A DNA stretch of 64,000 bases from CAZMZW01 sp964571135 (GCA_964571135.1 CAZMZW010000003.1:1-64000); one strand, 5' to 3'; numbered from the stretch's first letter, positions 17,186 through 25,654 are shown. The notes: generated by a model not told the origin, from the sequence alone. A program made the numbers and translations.

Positions 17186-18005
17186 TTCTATCTCCTCTTA
17201 TTTCTTTTCTTTGGACATATTTAAAGCCATCTGTCCTCGTTATTGTTGCTACATCGATTACCCCTCCAACCCCACGAATACCAATCATCCATTTTTGTAA
17301 TTCAATGGTTGTCCTAATCAAAAATATTGAAAGGTCTACGCAATCTTGAAGAGGTAAGAATTGATAAGGTATAGGAAGATTGAAAGCTGGTCTTAAGAAT
17401 TGTTCAAGGTCTTGTTTCTGTACATCGGACAATTTCAACTTATCTTTGATCGCCATAGTTAAATTTGGATCAAATCCTGATAAAAGTCTTGTCAGAAGGT
17501 CATATTGTCCACCCCAAGTTATCCCAAATACTCCCTGTCCTTCACTTTCTTCTTTGGGTTCAGGTTTATTAGGTATTACAACTCGAAAGACCTTTCCATA
17601 AGGTGCACCCTCGTCATAGCCTCCAACTAAAAAAATCAAAGGGTCTCCGATGTATTCTTTTGGCATCATAACAACCCATTGCTCTAAAAAAAACCTTGAA
17701 AGTTGTTTGGAAAAATCCTCAACAGATAATCTCTTTTTTTCTGTTTTAGATAACCAAACCTCAAATTCAGGAAGAAAACTGTGAGCAGTTCTCGGTTCAT
17801 TTATTCCTATCGCTCCTAAGCCATATGTAACTGCTCCAACGTAATCGTGTCCGTTAACTTTAAGGAGTTTTGTGGCATTATCAAACGTAGAAGGCAGAAT
17901 AATGCTTTGTTTGTCATTTACCTTCCTTTCTGCGTTGATCGTGACACGACTATCAGCAGCCAGAACAATGCCTTCAGGACCTTTAAATGCAATACCTAAT
18001 GACAT
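17178..18005 (-). CDS. Proteasome-subunit-like Ntn hydrolase
   Basis: 275 residues. After Met1 the sequence SLGIAFKGPEGIVLAADSRV matches the first strands of proteasome beta/HslV subunits. Counting Ser2 as residue 1 puts Asp exactly at 17 (AADSR), the conserved catalytic position. The Lys33 equivalent is probably in NATKLLKV, displaced by an insertion of roughly a dozen residues. So Ser2 would be the N-terminal nucleophile after Met removal; Thr is usual, though bacterial CodW/ClpQ is a known Ser case. The C-terminal part (about 190-275) is longer than in HslV. No AAA+ partner is adjacent. It is the first gene of an operon with the antitoxin (8-base overlap) and the PemK toxin. Ribosome site AAGGGG. 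Physiological substrate unknown. Confidence 0.72.
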   Translation of the reverse strand: MSLGIAFKGPEGIVLAADSRVTINAERKVNDKQSIILPSTFDNATKLLKVNGHDYVGAVTYGLGAIGINEPRTAHSFLPEFEVWLSKTEKKRLSVEDFSKQLSRFFLEQWVVMMPKEYIGDPLIFLVGGYDEGAPYGKVFRVVIPNKPEPKEESEGQGVFGITWGGQYDLLTRLLSGFDPNLTMAIKDKLKLSDVQKQDLEQFLRPAFNLPIPYQFLPLQDCVDLSIFLIRTTIELQKWMIGIRGVGGVIDVATITRTDGFKYVQRKEIRGDRNV

Positions 18006-18050
18006 GGTGCACCCCTTTTAAATAATAATCCTCGTTGCATAATTGTTACT

Positions 18051-18056
18051 ATTATA
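18051..18056 (-). promoter_or_regulatory. -10 box for the Ntn hydrolase-antitoxin-toxin operon
   Basis: TATAAT on the minus strand (ATTATA on plus) preceded by GTG, 46 bases before the ATG at 18005. A leader of about 40 bases contains AAAAGGGG and the palindrome GGTGCACC touching the start codon. The -35 is weak, which would fit a regulated promoter. Confidence 0.5.
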
Positions 18057-18202
18057 CACTTTGTAAAAGGGTAAATTATATTCAGTTTGAGTCAAAGACT
18101 CTTTAAGAAATTTTGGTATAGAAGTTTTTTACATATTGTTAATGAATAATTGTCAGAAAAATGCCATTCACCTTTATGACTGGATTTTTCTATATAAGAA
18201 TT

Positions 18203-19522
18203 CTATTTCATCTCAACGTGGTTACCTTGCCCAACTCCGAAATAGGTAAATCCCAGGGAGCGCAGGTGAACCTCATCCCATTGGTTGCGCCCATCCATTA
18301 AAATGGGGGTTCGCATGCTCTGGTGAATGCGTTTGAAATCCAATTGCTTAAACTCGTTCCATTCAGTGGCGAGGATCAGGGCATCAGCACCCTGGGCGAC
18401 CTCATAAGGGGTCTTGCATAGTTTTACTTTATTGAGGATCTTGGCTGCATTTTCCATGGCCTGCGGATCATAAGCGCGGATATGCGCGCCTTCATTCTCA
18501 AGCAAGTGAATCACTTCCAGAGCGGGTGCTTCGCGGATATCGTCGGTGTTGGGTTTGAAGGCGATTCCAAGAATGCCAATCTCTTTTTCGATCAGGCTTC
18601 CACCCAGGGCTTTGCGTAATTTAAAAACCACCCGCCGGCGCTGGTTTTGATTGATCTCCATCACCGCTTTCAGCAAATGGGGGTTGGTGTTATTTAATTC
18701 AGCCATATGACGCAGGGCTTTTACGTCCTTGGGGAAACAGCTTCCACCCCAACCCAGACCAGCATCCAGGAAAGCACGACCAATGCGCTTATCCAAGCCC
18801 ATTCCGGCAGCCACTTCGCGCACATCAGCGCCTAATTCCTCACAAATATTGGCAATTTCATTGACGAAGGAAATTCGGGTGGCCAGGAATGCATTGGAAG
18901 CGTATTTGATCATTTCAGCAGTGCGCAGGTCAGTGATCAGGGAAGGGCAGCGCAGAGGTTGATAAAGCTGGGCCACTTTTTCGGCTGCCGGGCGATCGAC
19001 TGAACCAAGAACCACCCGGTCGGGATTCATGAAGTCACTGATGGCGCTTCCTTCCCGTAAAAATTCGGGATTAGAGACCACCGAGAAATCCAATGTGTTT
19101 TTGCCCCGCTTTTTGCGGATAATATCTGCCACCCAGTCACCTGTCCCTACTGGAACAGTGGATTTATTAACAATGATGATGGGATGGTCCACGACCTCTG
19201 CAATTTTTTCCGCTGCATCACGGACGTATTGCAGGTCAGCCTCACCATCCACCCCGGAAGGCGTTCCTACTGCAATGAAGGCAAACTCGGCTTTCTTAAG
19301 TGCATCGGGAGAATCGGTGGTGAAGAACAGGCGTTTGGCCTGGACGTTGCGTTCCACGATCTCTTCCAGCCCGGGTTCGTAGATGGGCATTATTTTCTTT
19401 TTGAGTTTGGCAATGCGCTCCTGATCAATATCCAGGCAAAAAACGGTATTGCCCAGGTCAGCAAAGCAAACTCCGGTGACCAGCCCTACATAACCGGTTC
19501 CGATGACACATATTTGGCTCAT
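18203..19522 (-). CDS. ugd: UDP-glucose 6-dehydrogenase family protein
   Basis: 439 residues. An N-terminal NAD-binding Rossmann domain (CVIGTGYVGLVTGVCFADLG) is followed by the central helix and the catalytic segment GWGGSCFPKDVKAL with Cys262, then the C-terminal UDP-binding domain with GIAFKPNTDDIREAPA. It oxidises a nucleotide sugar (UDP-glucose to UDP-glucuronate most likely) for cell-surface polysaccharides. GDP-mannose dehydrogenase is the alternative; the length and motif spacing favour the UDP-glucose type. No sugar-polymer genes are adjacent. It is divergent from folD with 180 bases between the coding regions. Confidence 0.9.
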   Translation of the reverse strand: MSQICVIGTGYVGLVTGVCFADLGNTVFCLDIDQERIAKLKKKIMPIYEPGLEEIVERNVQAKRLFFTTDSPDALKKAEFAFIAVGTPSGVDGEADLQYVRDAAEKIAEVVDHPIIIVNKSTVPVGTGDWVADIIRKKRGKNTLDFSVVSNPEFLREGSAISDFMNPDRVVLGSVDRPAAEKVAQLYQPLRCPSLITDLRTAEMIKYASNAFLATRISFVNEIANICEELGADVREVAAGMGLDKRIGRAFLDAGLGWGGSCFPKDVKALRHMAELNNTNPHLLKAVMEINQNQRRRVVFKLRKALGGSLIEKEIGILGIAFKPNTDDIREAPALEVIHLLENEGAHIRAYDPQAMENAAKILNKVKLCKTPYEVAQGADALILATEWNEFKQLDFKRIHQSMRTPILMDGRNQWDEVHLRSLGFTYFGVGQGNHVEMK

Positions 19523-19672
19523 GGTTTTCTCCTGGGATGGGATTATAGCTTAAGTTGACAAGTTTCGTAATTATTTTATTAAAATAAAAATTTATAAATA
19601 AATATGTAGCCCTATTTCCATTTTTTATGTTCGATAGAAAAACTCCGCAGCACTACTGGTGTAAACAAAGGC

Positions 19673-19678
19673 TATAAT
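19673..19678 (+). promoter_or_regulatory. -10 box deciding the folD start
   Basis: TATAAT lies four bases before the in-frame ATG at 19682, so that codon would be upstream of or at the transcription start. The ATG at 19703, with AAAAGGA before it, is therefore the better start. No clear -35. Confidence 0.5.
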
Positions 19679-19702
19679 TTCATGGGAAAAAGGAAACAAA
19701 CT

Positions 19703-20578
19703 ATGCCTGCAATACTTATTGATGGAAAGAAATATGCTGAAGAGGTCCGCGCAGAAGTGATCCAAAATGTAAGGGAGCGATTAGCGCAAGGCAAAGCCGC
19801 TCCAGGGCTTGCCACTGTTCTAGTCGGAGATGACCCCGCTTCGCATACCTACGTAAGATCAAAACATAAAGCCTGTCAACAGGCGGGAATCCTTTCATTC
19901 AGTCATGAACTGCCTGCCAATTCATCCCAGGCGGAAGTTGAAGCGCTTATCCGCCAGCTCAACGATGACAACCAAGTGAATGGTATTTTGGTGCAATTGC
20001 CTTTACCCAAAGGTCTGGATGAAGAAAGAGTTCTAAATACCGTTTCCATTGATAAAGATTTGGATGGATTCCACCCGGTGAATATTGGCCGGCTGGCCCA
20101 AAAAGGACGGGAGCCGCGCTTTGTACCCTGCACTCCTGCCGGGGTGATCTATTTGCTGGAAAAGACTCTACCTTCATTGGGAGGAAAACATGCGGTTGTG
20201 TTGGGTCGATCCAATATCGTGGGCATGCCAGTGGCTTTGCTGTTGCTGCGTACCAATGCCACGGTGACCATTTGCCATTCCCGCACCATTGACCTGCCCG
20301 CGGTGGTCAGAAGCGGTGATATTGTTGTGGCTGCCATTGGAAAACCCGAGATGGTGCGCGGGGATTGGGTCAAACCAGGCGCGGTGGTGATTGATGTCGG
20401 CATCAACCATGTCGCAGATAAATCCAATGAAAAGGGTTACCGCCTGGTCGGGGATGTGGCTTTCGATGAAGTAAAAGAGGTTGCTTATGCAATCACACCA
20501 GTGCCGGGTGGCGTGGGTCCGATGACAATTGCGATGTTATTGAGAAGTACGTTACAGGCTGCGCAGAGAAATCTTTAA
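19703..20578 (+). CDS. folD: Bifunctional methylenetetrahydrofolate dehydrogenase/methenyltetrahydrofolate cyclohydrolase
   Basis: 291 residues from the preferred ATG (MPAILIDGKKYAEEVR). Typical FolD marks are VGDDPASHTYVRSKHKAC with the catalytic Lys, GILVQLPLPKG, KDLDGFHPVN, the Rossmann motif VLGRSNIVGMPVA and TPVPGGVGPMTIAML at the end. It interconverts methylene-, methenyl- and formyl-THF, supplying one-carbon units for purine synthesis and, via MTHFR, methionine synthesis. A longer in-frame start at 19682 is disfavoured because it sits on the -10 box. The stop codon overlaps the first palindromic operator of the next locus. Confidence 0.95.
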   Translation: MPAILIDGKKYAEEVRAEVIQNVRERLAQGKAAPGLATVLVGDDPASHTYVRSKHKACQQAGILSFSHELPANSSQAEVEALIRQLNDDNQVNGILVQLPLPKGLDEERVLNTVSIDKDLDGFHPVNIGRLAQKGREPRFVPCTPAGVIYLLEKTLPSLGGKHAVVLGRSNIVGMPVALLLLRTNATVTICHSRTIDLPAVVRSGDIVVAAIGKPEMVRGDWVKPGAVVIDVGINHVADKSNEKGYRLVGDVAFDEVKEVAYAITPVPGGVGPMTIAMLLRSTLQAAQRNL

Positions 20579-20591
20579 TTGTCAGACAATT
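20577..20591. promoter_or_regulatory. Palindromic operator 1 of the purine locus
   Basis: AATTGTCAGACAATT, a perfect 15-bp palindrome that overlaps the folD stop and abuts the -35 box. The core TTGTCAGACAA fits the GT-N3-AC pattern used by GntR-family regulators; a GntR gene lies in the same locus at 23884. The link is inference. Confidence 0.7.
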
Positions 20592-20618
20592 GACATTTAC
20601 TTGAAAATTCGGTACACT
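20590..20618 (+). promoter_or_regulatory. Sigma-70 promoter of the purine locus
   Basis: TTGACA at 20590-20595, a 17-base spacer and TACACT at 20613-20618. Predicted transcription starts near 20625, inside operator 2. The two palindromes flank the promoter, the usual arrangement for repression. Confidence 0.75.
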
Positions 20619-20623
20619 AGTAG

Positions 20624-20642
20624 TTAATTGTCCAACAATTAA
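20624..20642. promoter_or_regulatory. Palindromic operator 2 of the purine locus
   Basis: TTAATTGTCCAACAATTAA: two perfect 8-base arms around CCA. The core TTGTCCAACAA matches operator 1 at all outer positions (TTGT-N3-ACAA). It covers the expected transcription start, three bases before the ATG at 20646. Confidence 0.7.
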
Positions 20643-20645
20643 CCT

Positions 20646-22034
20646 ATGACGACATTATTAGTAAAAAATGCCAAGATACTGGTCACCATGGATGACCAAC
20701 GCCGTGAAATAGCAGACGGGGGTTTGTATATTGAAAATGGGTTCATCAAACAAGTTGGCTTGACCTCTGAATTACCTCAGATGGCTGATGAGGTATTGGA
20801 CCTCACTGATCATCTGGTCTTGCCCGGATTGATCAATACCCATCACCACTTTTATCAGACATTGACCCGTGCCGTTCCGGCAGCCCAGGATGCCAACCTC
20901 TTCAACTGGCTTAAGACGCTTTACCCGATCTGGGCGCGGATGACCCCTGAGGATATATTTATTTCAACACAGACTGCTCTGGTGGAACTGGCTCTTTCTG
21001 GCTGCACCACAGCTTCCGACCATTTATATCTCTTTCCCAACGGGTCAAAACTGGATGACGAAATTGAAGCAGCCAAGACGGTTGGCCTGCGCTTACATGC
21101 CTCGCGCGGTTCAATGAGCCTGGGTGAGAGTAAGGGCGGCCTGCCCCCGGATTCTGTGGTGGATACGGAAGAAAATATTTTGAAAGACAGCCTGCGATTG
21201 ATTGAAAGATACCAGGATGCCGAACCCGGATCAATGCTTCAGATCGTTCTGGCGCCCTGTTCACCTTTCAGCGTGACTGGCGACCTGATGAAAGAAAGCG
21301 CCAAACTGGCCCGGCAATATGGAGTGCATCTGCATACACACTTATCCGAAACCCAGGATGAAGATGCATTTTGCTTACAGCAATTTGGTCACCGTCCGGT
21401 GGCCTATATGCAATCTCTGGATTGGGTGGGTCAGGATGTCTGGTTTGCTCATTCTGTGCATGTCAACGCAGAGGAGATTCAGGTTTTTTCAAAAACTGGC
21501 TGCGGAGTGGCCCATTGCCCTTCTTCCAATATGAGATTGGCTTCTGGCATTGCCCCGCTGCGTGAATATTTGCAGCATAAAGTTAAAGTGGGTTTGGGCG
21601 TGGATGGCTCAGCCAGTAATGATAGTTCCCATCTTCTTGCAGAAGTCCGCCAGTCGATGCTGGTCGCACGGTTACGCGCTGGACTGGAAGGCGCATCCTT
21701 GTCAGGATCGGGTGATCATTGGATCATGACCGCCCGCCAGGCAATTGAATTGGGAACCCGTGGAGGAGCTTCGGTTTTAGGAAGGCAGGATATCGGTTCA
21801 CTCGAATCTGGAAAATGTGCCGATTTTATTGCCTTTGACATGGACCAATTGGATTATGCCGGCGCATTGCATGACCCGGTTTCCGCAGTCGTTTTTTGCT
21901 CGCCCCAAAAGGTGAATTACAACGTTGTGCACGGTAAAGTAATTGTCAGAGAAGGCCGTTTCTTGCCATTTGATGTCAATCAGCACGCAGCCAAACATAA
22001 TCGCGCTGCCAAACGCTTGCTTTCTAATGGTTGA
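20646..22034 (+). CDS. 8-oxoguanine deaminase (amidohydrolase superfamily)
   Basis: 462 residues. Metal ligands of the amidohydrolase barrel are visible: HHHF near 73 for the HxH motif, His in HTHLSE near 227, His in WFAHSVH near 264 and Asp in GVDGSASND near 320. The segment SRGSMSLGESKGGLPPDS is characteristic of the 8-oxoguanine deaminase/hydroxydechloroatrazine-hydrolase branch and separates it from guanine deaminase. It would convert 8-oxoguanine to urate and ammonia in the cytoplasm. It is the first gene behind the double-operator promoter; there is no clear Shine-Dalgarno sequence. Adenine deaminase follows after 59 bases. The exact substrate is inferred from family motifs. Confidence 0.85.
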   Translation: MTTLLVKNAKILVTMDDQRREIADGGLYIENGFIKQVGLTSELPQMADEVLDLTDHLVLPGLINTHHHFYQTLTRAVPAAQDANLFNWLKTLYPIWARMTPEDIFISTQTALVELALSGCTTASDHLYLFPNGSKLDDEIEAAKTVGLRLHASRGSMSLGESKGGLPPDSVVDTEENILKDSLRLIERYQDAEPGSMLQIVLAPCSPFSVTGDLMKESAKLARQYGVHLHTHLSETQDEDAFCLQQFGHRPVAYMQSLDWVGQDVWFAHSVHVNAEEIQVFSKTGCGVAHCPSSNMRLASGIAPLREYLQHKVKVGLGVDGSASNDSSHLLAEVRQSMLVARLRAGLEGASLSGSGDHWIMTARQAIELGTRGGASVLGRQDIGSLESGKCADFIAFDMDQLDYAGALHDPVSAVVFCSPQKVNYNVVHGKVIVREGRFLPFDVNQHAAKHNRAAKRLLSNG

Positions 22035-22093
22035 GTTTTAAAAAAATATTAATGAAATATATTTTCCACACTGACTCAAAATTGAAATAGAAC

Positions 22094-23869
22094 ATGGATA
22101 GACGCGCTTTGATTAATTGTGCCATGGGTCGTCTGCCGGCGGATATTGTCATCCGCGATGGAACCTGGGCTTGTGTGCAAAGCGGTGAATTTGTGCCGCA
22201 TACCGATGTTGCGATACTCAGGCACCGGATTGCCTATGTGGGTGAGGATGCCAGCCATACCATTGGCAAGCATACCCGGATCATAGAAGCCAATGGTCGT
22301 TACCTCATTCCGGGTTTGCTGGATGCCCATGCCCATGTGGAATCCGGAATGCTGACAGTCTCCGGGTTTGTGCGTGCGGTAATTCCGCATGGCACAACGG
22401 GAATGTTCATTGATCCGCATGAGATCGCCAATGTCTTCGGTCTACGGGGTGTGCGCCTGATGGTGGATGAAGCCCAGCAGCAGCCCATCCATGTGTTTGT
22501 GCAGATGCCTTCCTGTGTGCCTTCTGCACCGGGTCTGGAAACACCTGGTGAAACCATTGGTCCGAATGAAGTTGCAGAAGCCATGACCTGGCCGGGTATC
22601 ATCGGGCTGGGGGAAATGATGAATTTCCCCGGCGTGGCTTCCGGTGATAATAAAGTGCTGGCTGAGATTGAAGTGGCACGTCAGGCAAATAAGACAATCG
22701 GCGGTCATTATGCTTCAATGGATCTAGGTTACCCTTTCCATGGCTACGTGGCCGGGGGAGTACAGGATGACCATGAGGGTACCCGCCTGGAAGATTCCAT
22801 TCAACGGATTCGCCAGGGGATACATGTTTTCCTACGCTATGGGTCCGCCTGGAAGGACGTGGCAGCCCAGGCACCGGCGATCACCAGGAATGGATTAAAT
22901 TCCAGCCATTTTTCACTTTGTACAGATGATTCACATTGTGAAACTTTGGTAAATGAAGGCCATATGGACCGGGTGGTGCGCCATGCCATTGAGCAGGGGA
23001 TTCCTGCAATGACTGTCTTGCAAATGGCAACAATCAACACTGCTGAATATTTTAATGTGAGCTGCGATATAGGTATAATCGCCCCCAGTAGATTTGCTGA
23101 TGTTCTGATCGTCAAAGACCTGAATAAATTTATGCCTGATCTGGTGATGTCAAAAGGGCAGGTATTGGCTGAAGAAGGAAAGTTTACGATTGAGTTTGCT
23201 CCCATGAATTACCCGGATTGGGTGCTGCATTCCATGCACATTCCCAGGCTATTGATCCCTTCTGATTTTTCTCTGAAAGTGCCGGGTGGGATCAAACCGA
23301 AAAAAGTAACTGCGAATGTGATTGGGATTATCGAAAACCAGGCACCGACCAGGCACTTGCGCATTCATGTTGAGGTTCAGGATGGGGAAGTGGAACCTGA
23401 TATTAAAAATGACCTGGCCATGGTTGCCCTCATTGAAAGACATCACAATACTGGCGCCATTCAATTAGGCCTGGTGCAGGGATTTGGGTTTACCGCTTCC
23501 TGTGCGGTGGCTTCCACAGTTGCACATGACTGCCATCATTTGATTGTCGTTGGCACAGGCAAGAGCGATATGGCAATCGCAGCCAATGCTCTGGTAGAAA
23601 TGGGCGGCGGACAGGTCGTGGTAAAAGATGGCAAAATAATTGGAAAGGCAGATCTGCAAATTGCAGGTTTAATGTCCAACGAACCGGCGGCGATCATTGC
23701 AAAAAAAGTAGCCACGGTTCTGGATGGTTTCTCAGTCTGTGGCTGCAAGCTGAACAATCCAAATATGCAGTTGTCACTATTAGCCTTAGTGGTTATCCCT
23801 GAATTGCGAATTTCCAATCTTGGATTGGTGGATGTGGAACAATTTGATTTCATCCCGGTACTGGAATAA
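22094..23869 (+). CDS. ade: Adenine deaminase
   Basis: 591 residues, the full length of the bacterial AdeC family. HAHVESGM near 79 gives the HxH motif, DPHEIANV near 100 and GLGEMMNFPGV near 173 are family signatures, and LCTDDSH near 280 carries the metal-binding Asp. The C-terminal domain (about 400-591) is the extra adenine-deaminase domain. It deaminates adenine to hypoxanthine. It is in the same direction as the 8-oxoguanine deaminase and 14 bases before the GntR gene, so all three probably share a transcript. Confidence 0.93.
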   Translation: MDRRALINCAMGRLPADIVIRDGTWACVQSGEFVPHTDVAILRHRIAYVGEDASHTIGKHTRIIEANGRYLIPGLLDAHAHVESGMLTVSGFVRAVIPHGTTGMFIDPHEIANVFGLRGVRLMVDEAQQQPIHVFVQMPSCVPSAPGLETPGETIGPNEVAEAMTWPGIIGLGEMMNFPGVASGDNKVLAEIEVARQANKTIGGHYASMDLGYPFHGYVAGGVQDDHEGTRLEDSIQRIRQGIHVFLRYGSAWKDVAAQAPAITRNGLNSSHFSLCTDDSHCETLVNEGHMDRVVRHAIEQGIPAMTVLQMATINTAEYFNVSCDIGIIAPSRFADVLIVKDLNKFMPDLVMSKGQVLAEEGKFTIEFAPMNYPDWVLHSMHIPRLLIPSDFSLKVPGGIKPKKVTANVIGIIENQAPTRHLRIHVEVQDGEVEPDIKNDLAMVALIERHHNTGAIQLGLVQGFGFTASCAVASTVAHDCHHLIVVGTGKSDMAIAANALVEMGGGQVVVKDGKIIGKADLQIAGLMSNEPAAIIAKKVATVLDGFSVCGCKLNNPNMQLSLLALVVIPELRISNLGLVDVEQFDFIPVLE

Positions 23870-23883
23870 AAAAGAGAAAAAAA

Positions 23884-24615
23884 TTGAAGAAACCCACACA
23901 GATCAATCATCCATATCAAAGGCTGCAATCAGAATTGGAAGTGATCATTTCCAATACCAAGCCAGGTGAAAGACTTCTTACTGAACCGCTTCTATCCAAG
24001 CAGCTGGGTGTTTCCCGTTCGACATTGCGCGAAGCCATGCGGACATTCGAAGCCCAGGGACGAATCCGCCGCCAGCAAGGGATCGGTACATTTGTGGTGG
24101 ATAAACGTCAGATAATTGATGCTGGTCTTGAAAAATTGGAAAGTATTGAATCCATTGCCAACCGAATCAAGCTCCCGGTTTCGATGGGACGGTTGGTCGT
24201 TGAAAATATTTTTGCGGATAAAACCCTGTCTGAATTATTTTTAATTGAAAAAGGCCAGCCCCTTGTAAAACTCACCCGCATTATTCACGTTGAAAAACGG
24301 CCGGTGGCATATTTGATTGATGTCCTGCTTGAAGGATTGCTTTCTCCGGAAGATTTGAAACTTGGCTTCACTGGCTCGGTTCTTGATCTGTTATTAAAAA
24401 GCGACCTGGCTCAGCCGAATAAATCTTATACAGAAATCCAGGCAGTCGCAGCGCAAGCGGATATCGCCCGTGCCCTGCAGATCCAGCGGGGGGATGTCCT
24501 GCTGCACTTCAACGCCCGGCTTTATTCAAAATCTGCTCAGATTGTGGATCTTTCGGATAGTTATTTTCTCCCCGGTTATTTTCGTTTTCATGTCGTCCGT
24601 ACCGTGGGAGTATAA
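23884..24615 (+). CDS. GntR-family transcriptional regulator, HutC/UTRA type
   Basis: 243 residues from a TTG start. A winged helix spans about 10-72, with the recognition region LSKQLGVSRSTLREAMRTF and the wing IRRQQGIGTFVV. A UTRA ligand-binding domain covers about 90-235. Such proteins bind palindromes and release them on binding a small metabolite. Embedded between purine deaminases and carbamoyltransferases, it is the obvious candidate reader of the TTGT-N3-ACAA palindromes at 20577-20642, with a purine breakdown product as effector. The effector is inference. Confidence 0.85.
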   Translation: MKKPTQINHPYQRLQSELEVIISNTKPGERLLTEPLLSKQLGVSRSTLREAMRTFEAQGRIRRQQGIGTFVVDKRQIIDAGLEKLESIESIANRIKLPVSMGRLVVENIFADKTLSELFLIEKGQPLVKLTRIIHVEKRPVAYLIDVLLEGLLSPEDLKLGFTGSVLDLLLKSDLAQPNKSYTEIQAVAAQADIARALQIQRGDVLLHFNARLYSKSAQIVDLSDSYFLPGYFRFHVVRTVGV

Positions 24616-24643
24616 AATTTAAAACCAAAATGGAGGTTTAATT

Positions 24644-25597
24644 ATGAGAAGCTTTTTAGGACGAGATATTCTTTCCCTTAAGGATTTCGAAAGGTCGGAA
24701 TTTTTCCGTGTATTCGAAGTCGCCCAGGAGTTGGAGCCGATTGCACGCAACCGCCGCAATTCAGACCTGCTCAAGGAAAAAACCCTGGTAACTGCGTTCT
24801 ACCAGCCCAGTACGCGCACGCGATTGGCCCATGAAGCTGCCATGCACCGCCTCGGTGGACACGTAACCGGTTTTTCGGATGCCAAAATGACCCGCGCCGG
24901 TGATTGGTATCAGGAATCCATCAAGGATACGGTTCACATGCTGGAGTACTACGGCGATGCCATTGTCATGCGCCATTTTCAGCAGGGCGCACCAGCTGAA
25001 GCAGCCAAGTTTTCCAGCGTCCCTATTATCAATGCCGGAGATGGATGGGGCGAGCATCCCACCCAAGTGTTAACTGATCTTTACACGGTCCTGAATGAAA
25101 TGGGCACCATCGATGGGTTGACCTTCCTTTGCATCGGCGATATGCGGATGCGCACCATGCATTCCATTTCCTATGCGCTTACCCAATTCGATGCCGAAGT
25201 GATCTATGTTGCACCGCCCGAGATGTCCCTGACCAAGGAATTTAAAGAAGAACTCAAAGGCTACAATCTGCGTTTCACAGAAGCCAAGCATGTGGCAGAT
25301 GTGATCGATAAAGCGGATGTGATCTATATGGAACCGGTTGTTCAGCCGGATTACACCAAAGCCCGCCAGGAAGCGAGCGCGGATAAGGGGTTGACTCCCG
25401 ATAATTACAAGGTCACCCGCAAACTGCTGGAGGAAAAAGGCAGAAGCGATGCGATTGTCCTGCATTCCCTGCCGCGGATGGATGAGCTGCCCATGGATGT
25501 GGATAGCACCCGTCACGCCCGTTACTGGGAAGAAGCATTCAATGGTGTCGTAGTTCGTATGGCATTGTTAGCCCTTATTCTGGGCGCGATGGAATAA
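24644..25597 (+). CDS. Aspartate-carbamoyltransferase-like enzyme
   Basis: 317 residues of the aspartate/ornithine carbamoyltransferase fold. The carbamoyl-phosphate loop is STRTR at 56-60; HPTQ at 138-141 and the Lys in the SDAKMTRAGDW loop complete the phosphate site. The C-terminal HSLPRMDELPMDVDSTRH resembles catalytic PyrB more than ArgF. There is no pyrI nor other pyrimidine gene nearby; it sits between a purine-locus regulator and a second carbamoyltransferase plus carbamate kinase. I infer a catabolic role, releasing carbamoyl phosphate from a ureido compound, rather than pyrimidine synthesis. Strong Shine-Dalgarno TGGAGG before the ATG. Confidence 0.8.
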   Translation: MRSFLGRDILSLKDFERSEFFRVFEVAQELEPIARNRRNSDLLKEKTLVTAFYQPSTRTRLAHEAAMHRLGGHVTGFSDAKMTRAGDWYQESIKDTVHMLEYYGDAIVMRHFQQGAPAEAAKFSSVPIINAGDGWGEHPTQVLTDLYTVLNEMGTIDGLTFLCIGDMRMRTMHSISYALTQFDAEVIYVAPPEMSLTKEFKEELKGYNLRFTEAKHVADVIDKADVIYMEPVVQPDYTKARQEASADKGLTPDNYKVTRKLLEEKGRSDAIVLHSLPRMDELPMDVDSTRHARYWEEAFNGVVVRMALLALILGAME

Positions 25598-25609
25598 AAA
25601 TAATTTATA

Positions 25610-25633
25610 AAGGGCGAGGGTACTCTCGCCCTT
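25610..25633 (+). repeat. Intercistronic hairpin between the two carbamoyltransferase genes
   Basis: AAGGGCGAG pairs with CTCGCCCTT around GGTACT. No T run follows, so it is more likely a processing or mRNA-stability element than a terminator. The next gene has AAGGAG eleven bases later. Confidence 0.5.
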
Positions 25634-25654
25634 ACACTTACTAAGGAGAAAATT

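Noticed and set aside
25610..25633. Transcription terminator between the two carbamoyltransferase genes
   Set aside because: The stem is good but no T run follows, and the next gene lacks its own clear promoter, so it is listed as an intercistronic hairpin.
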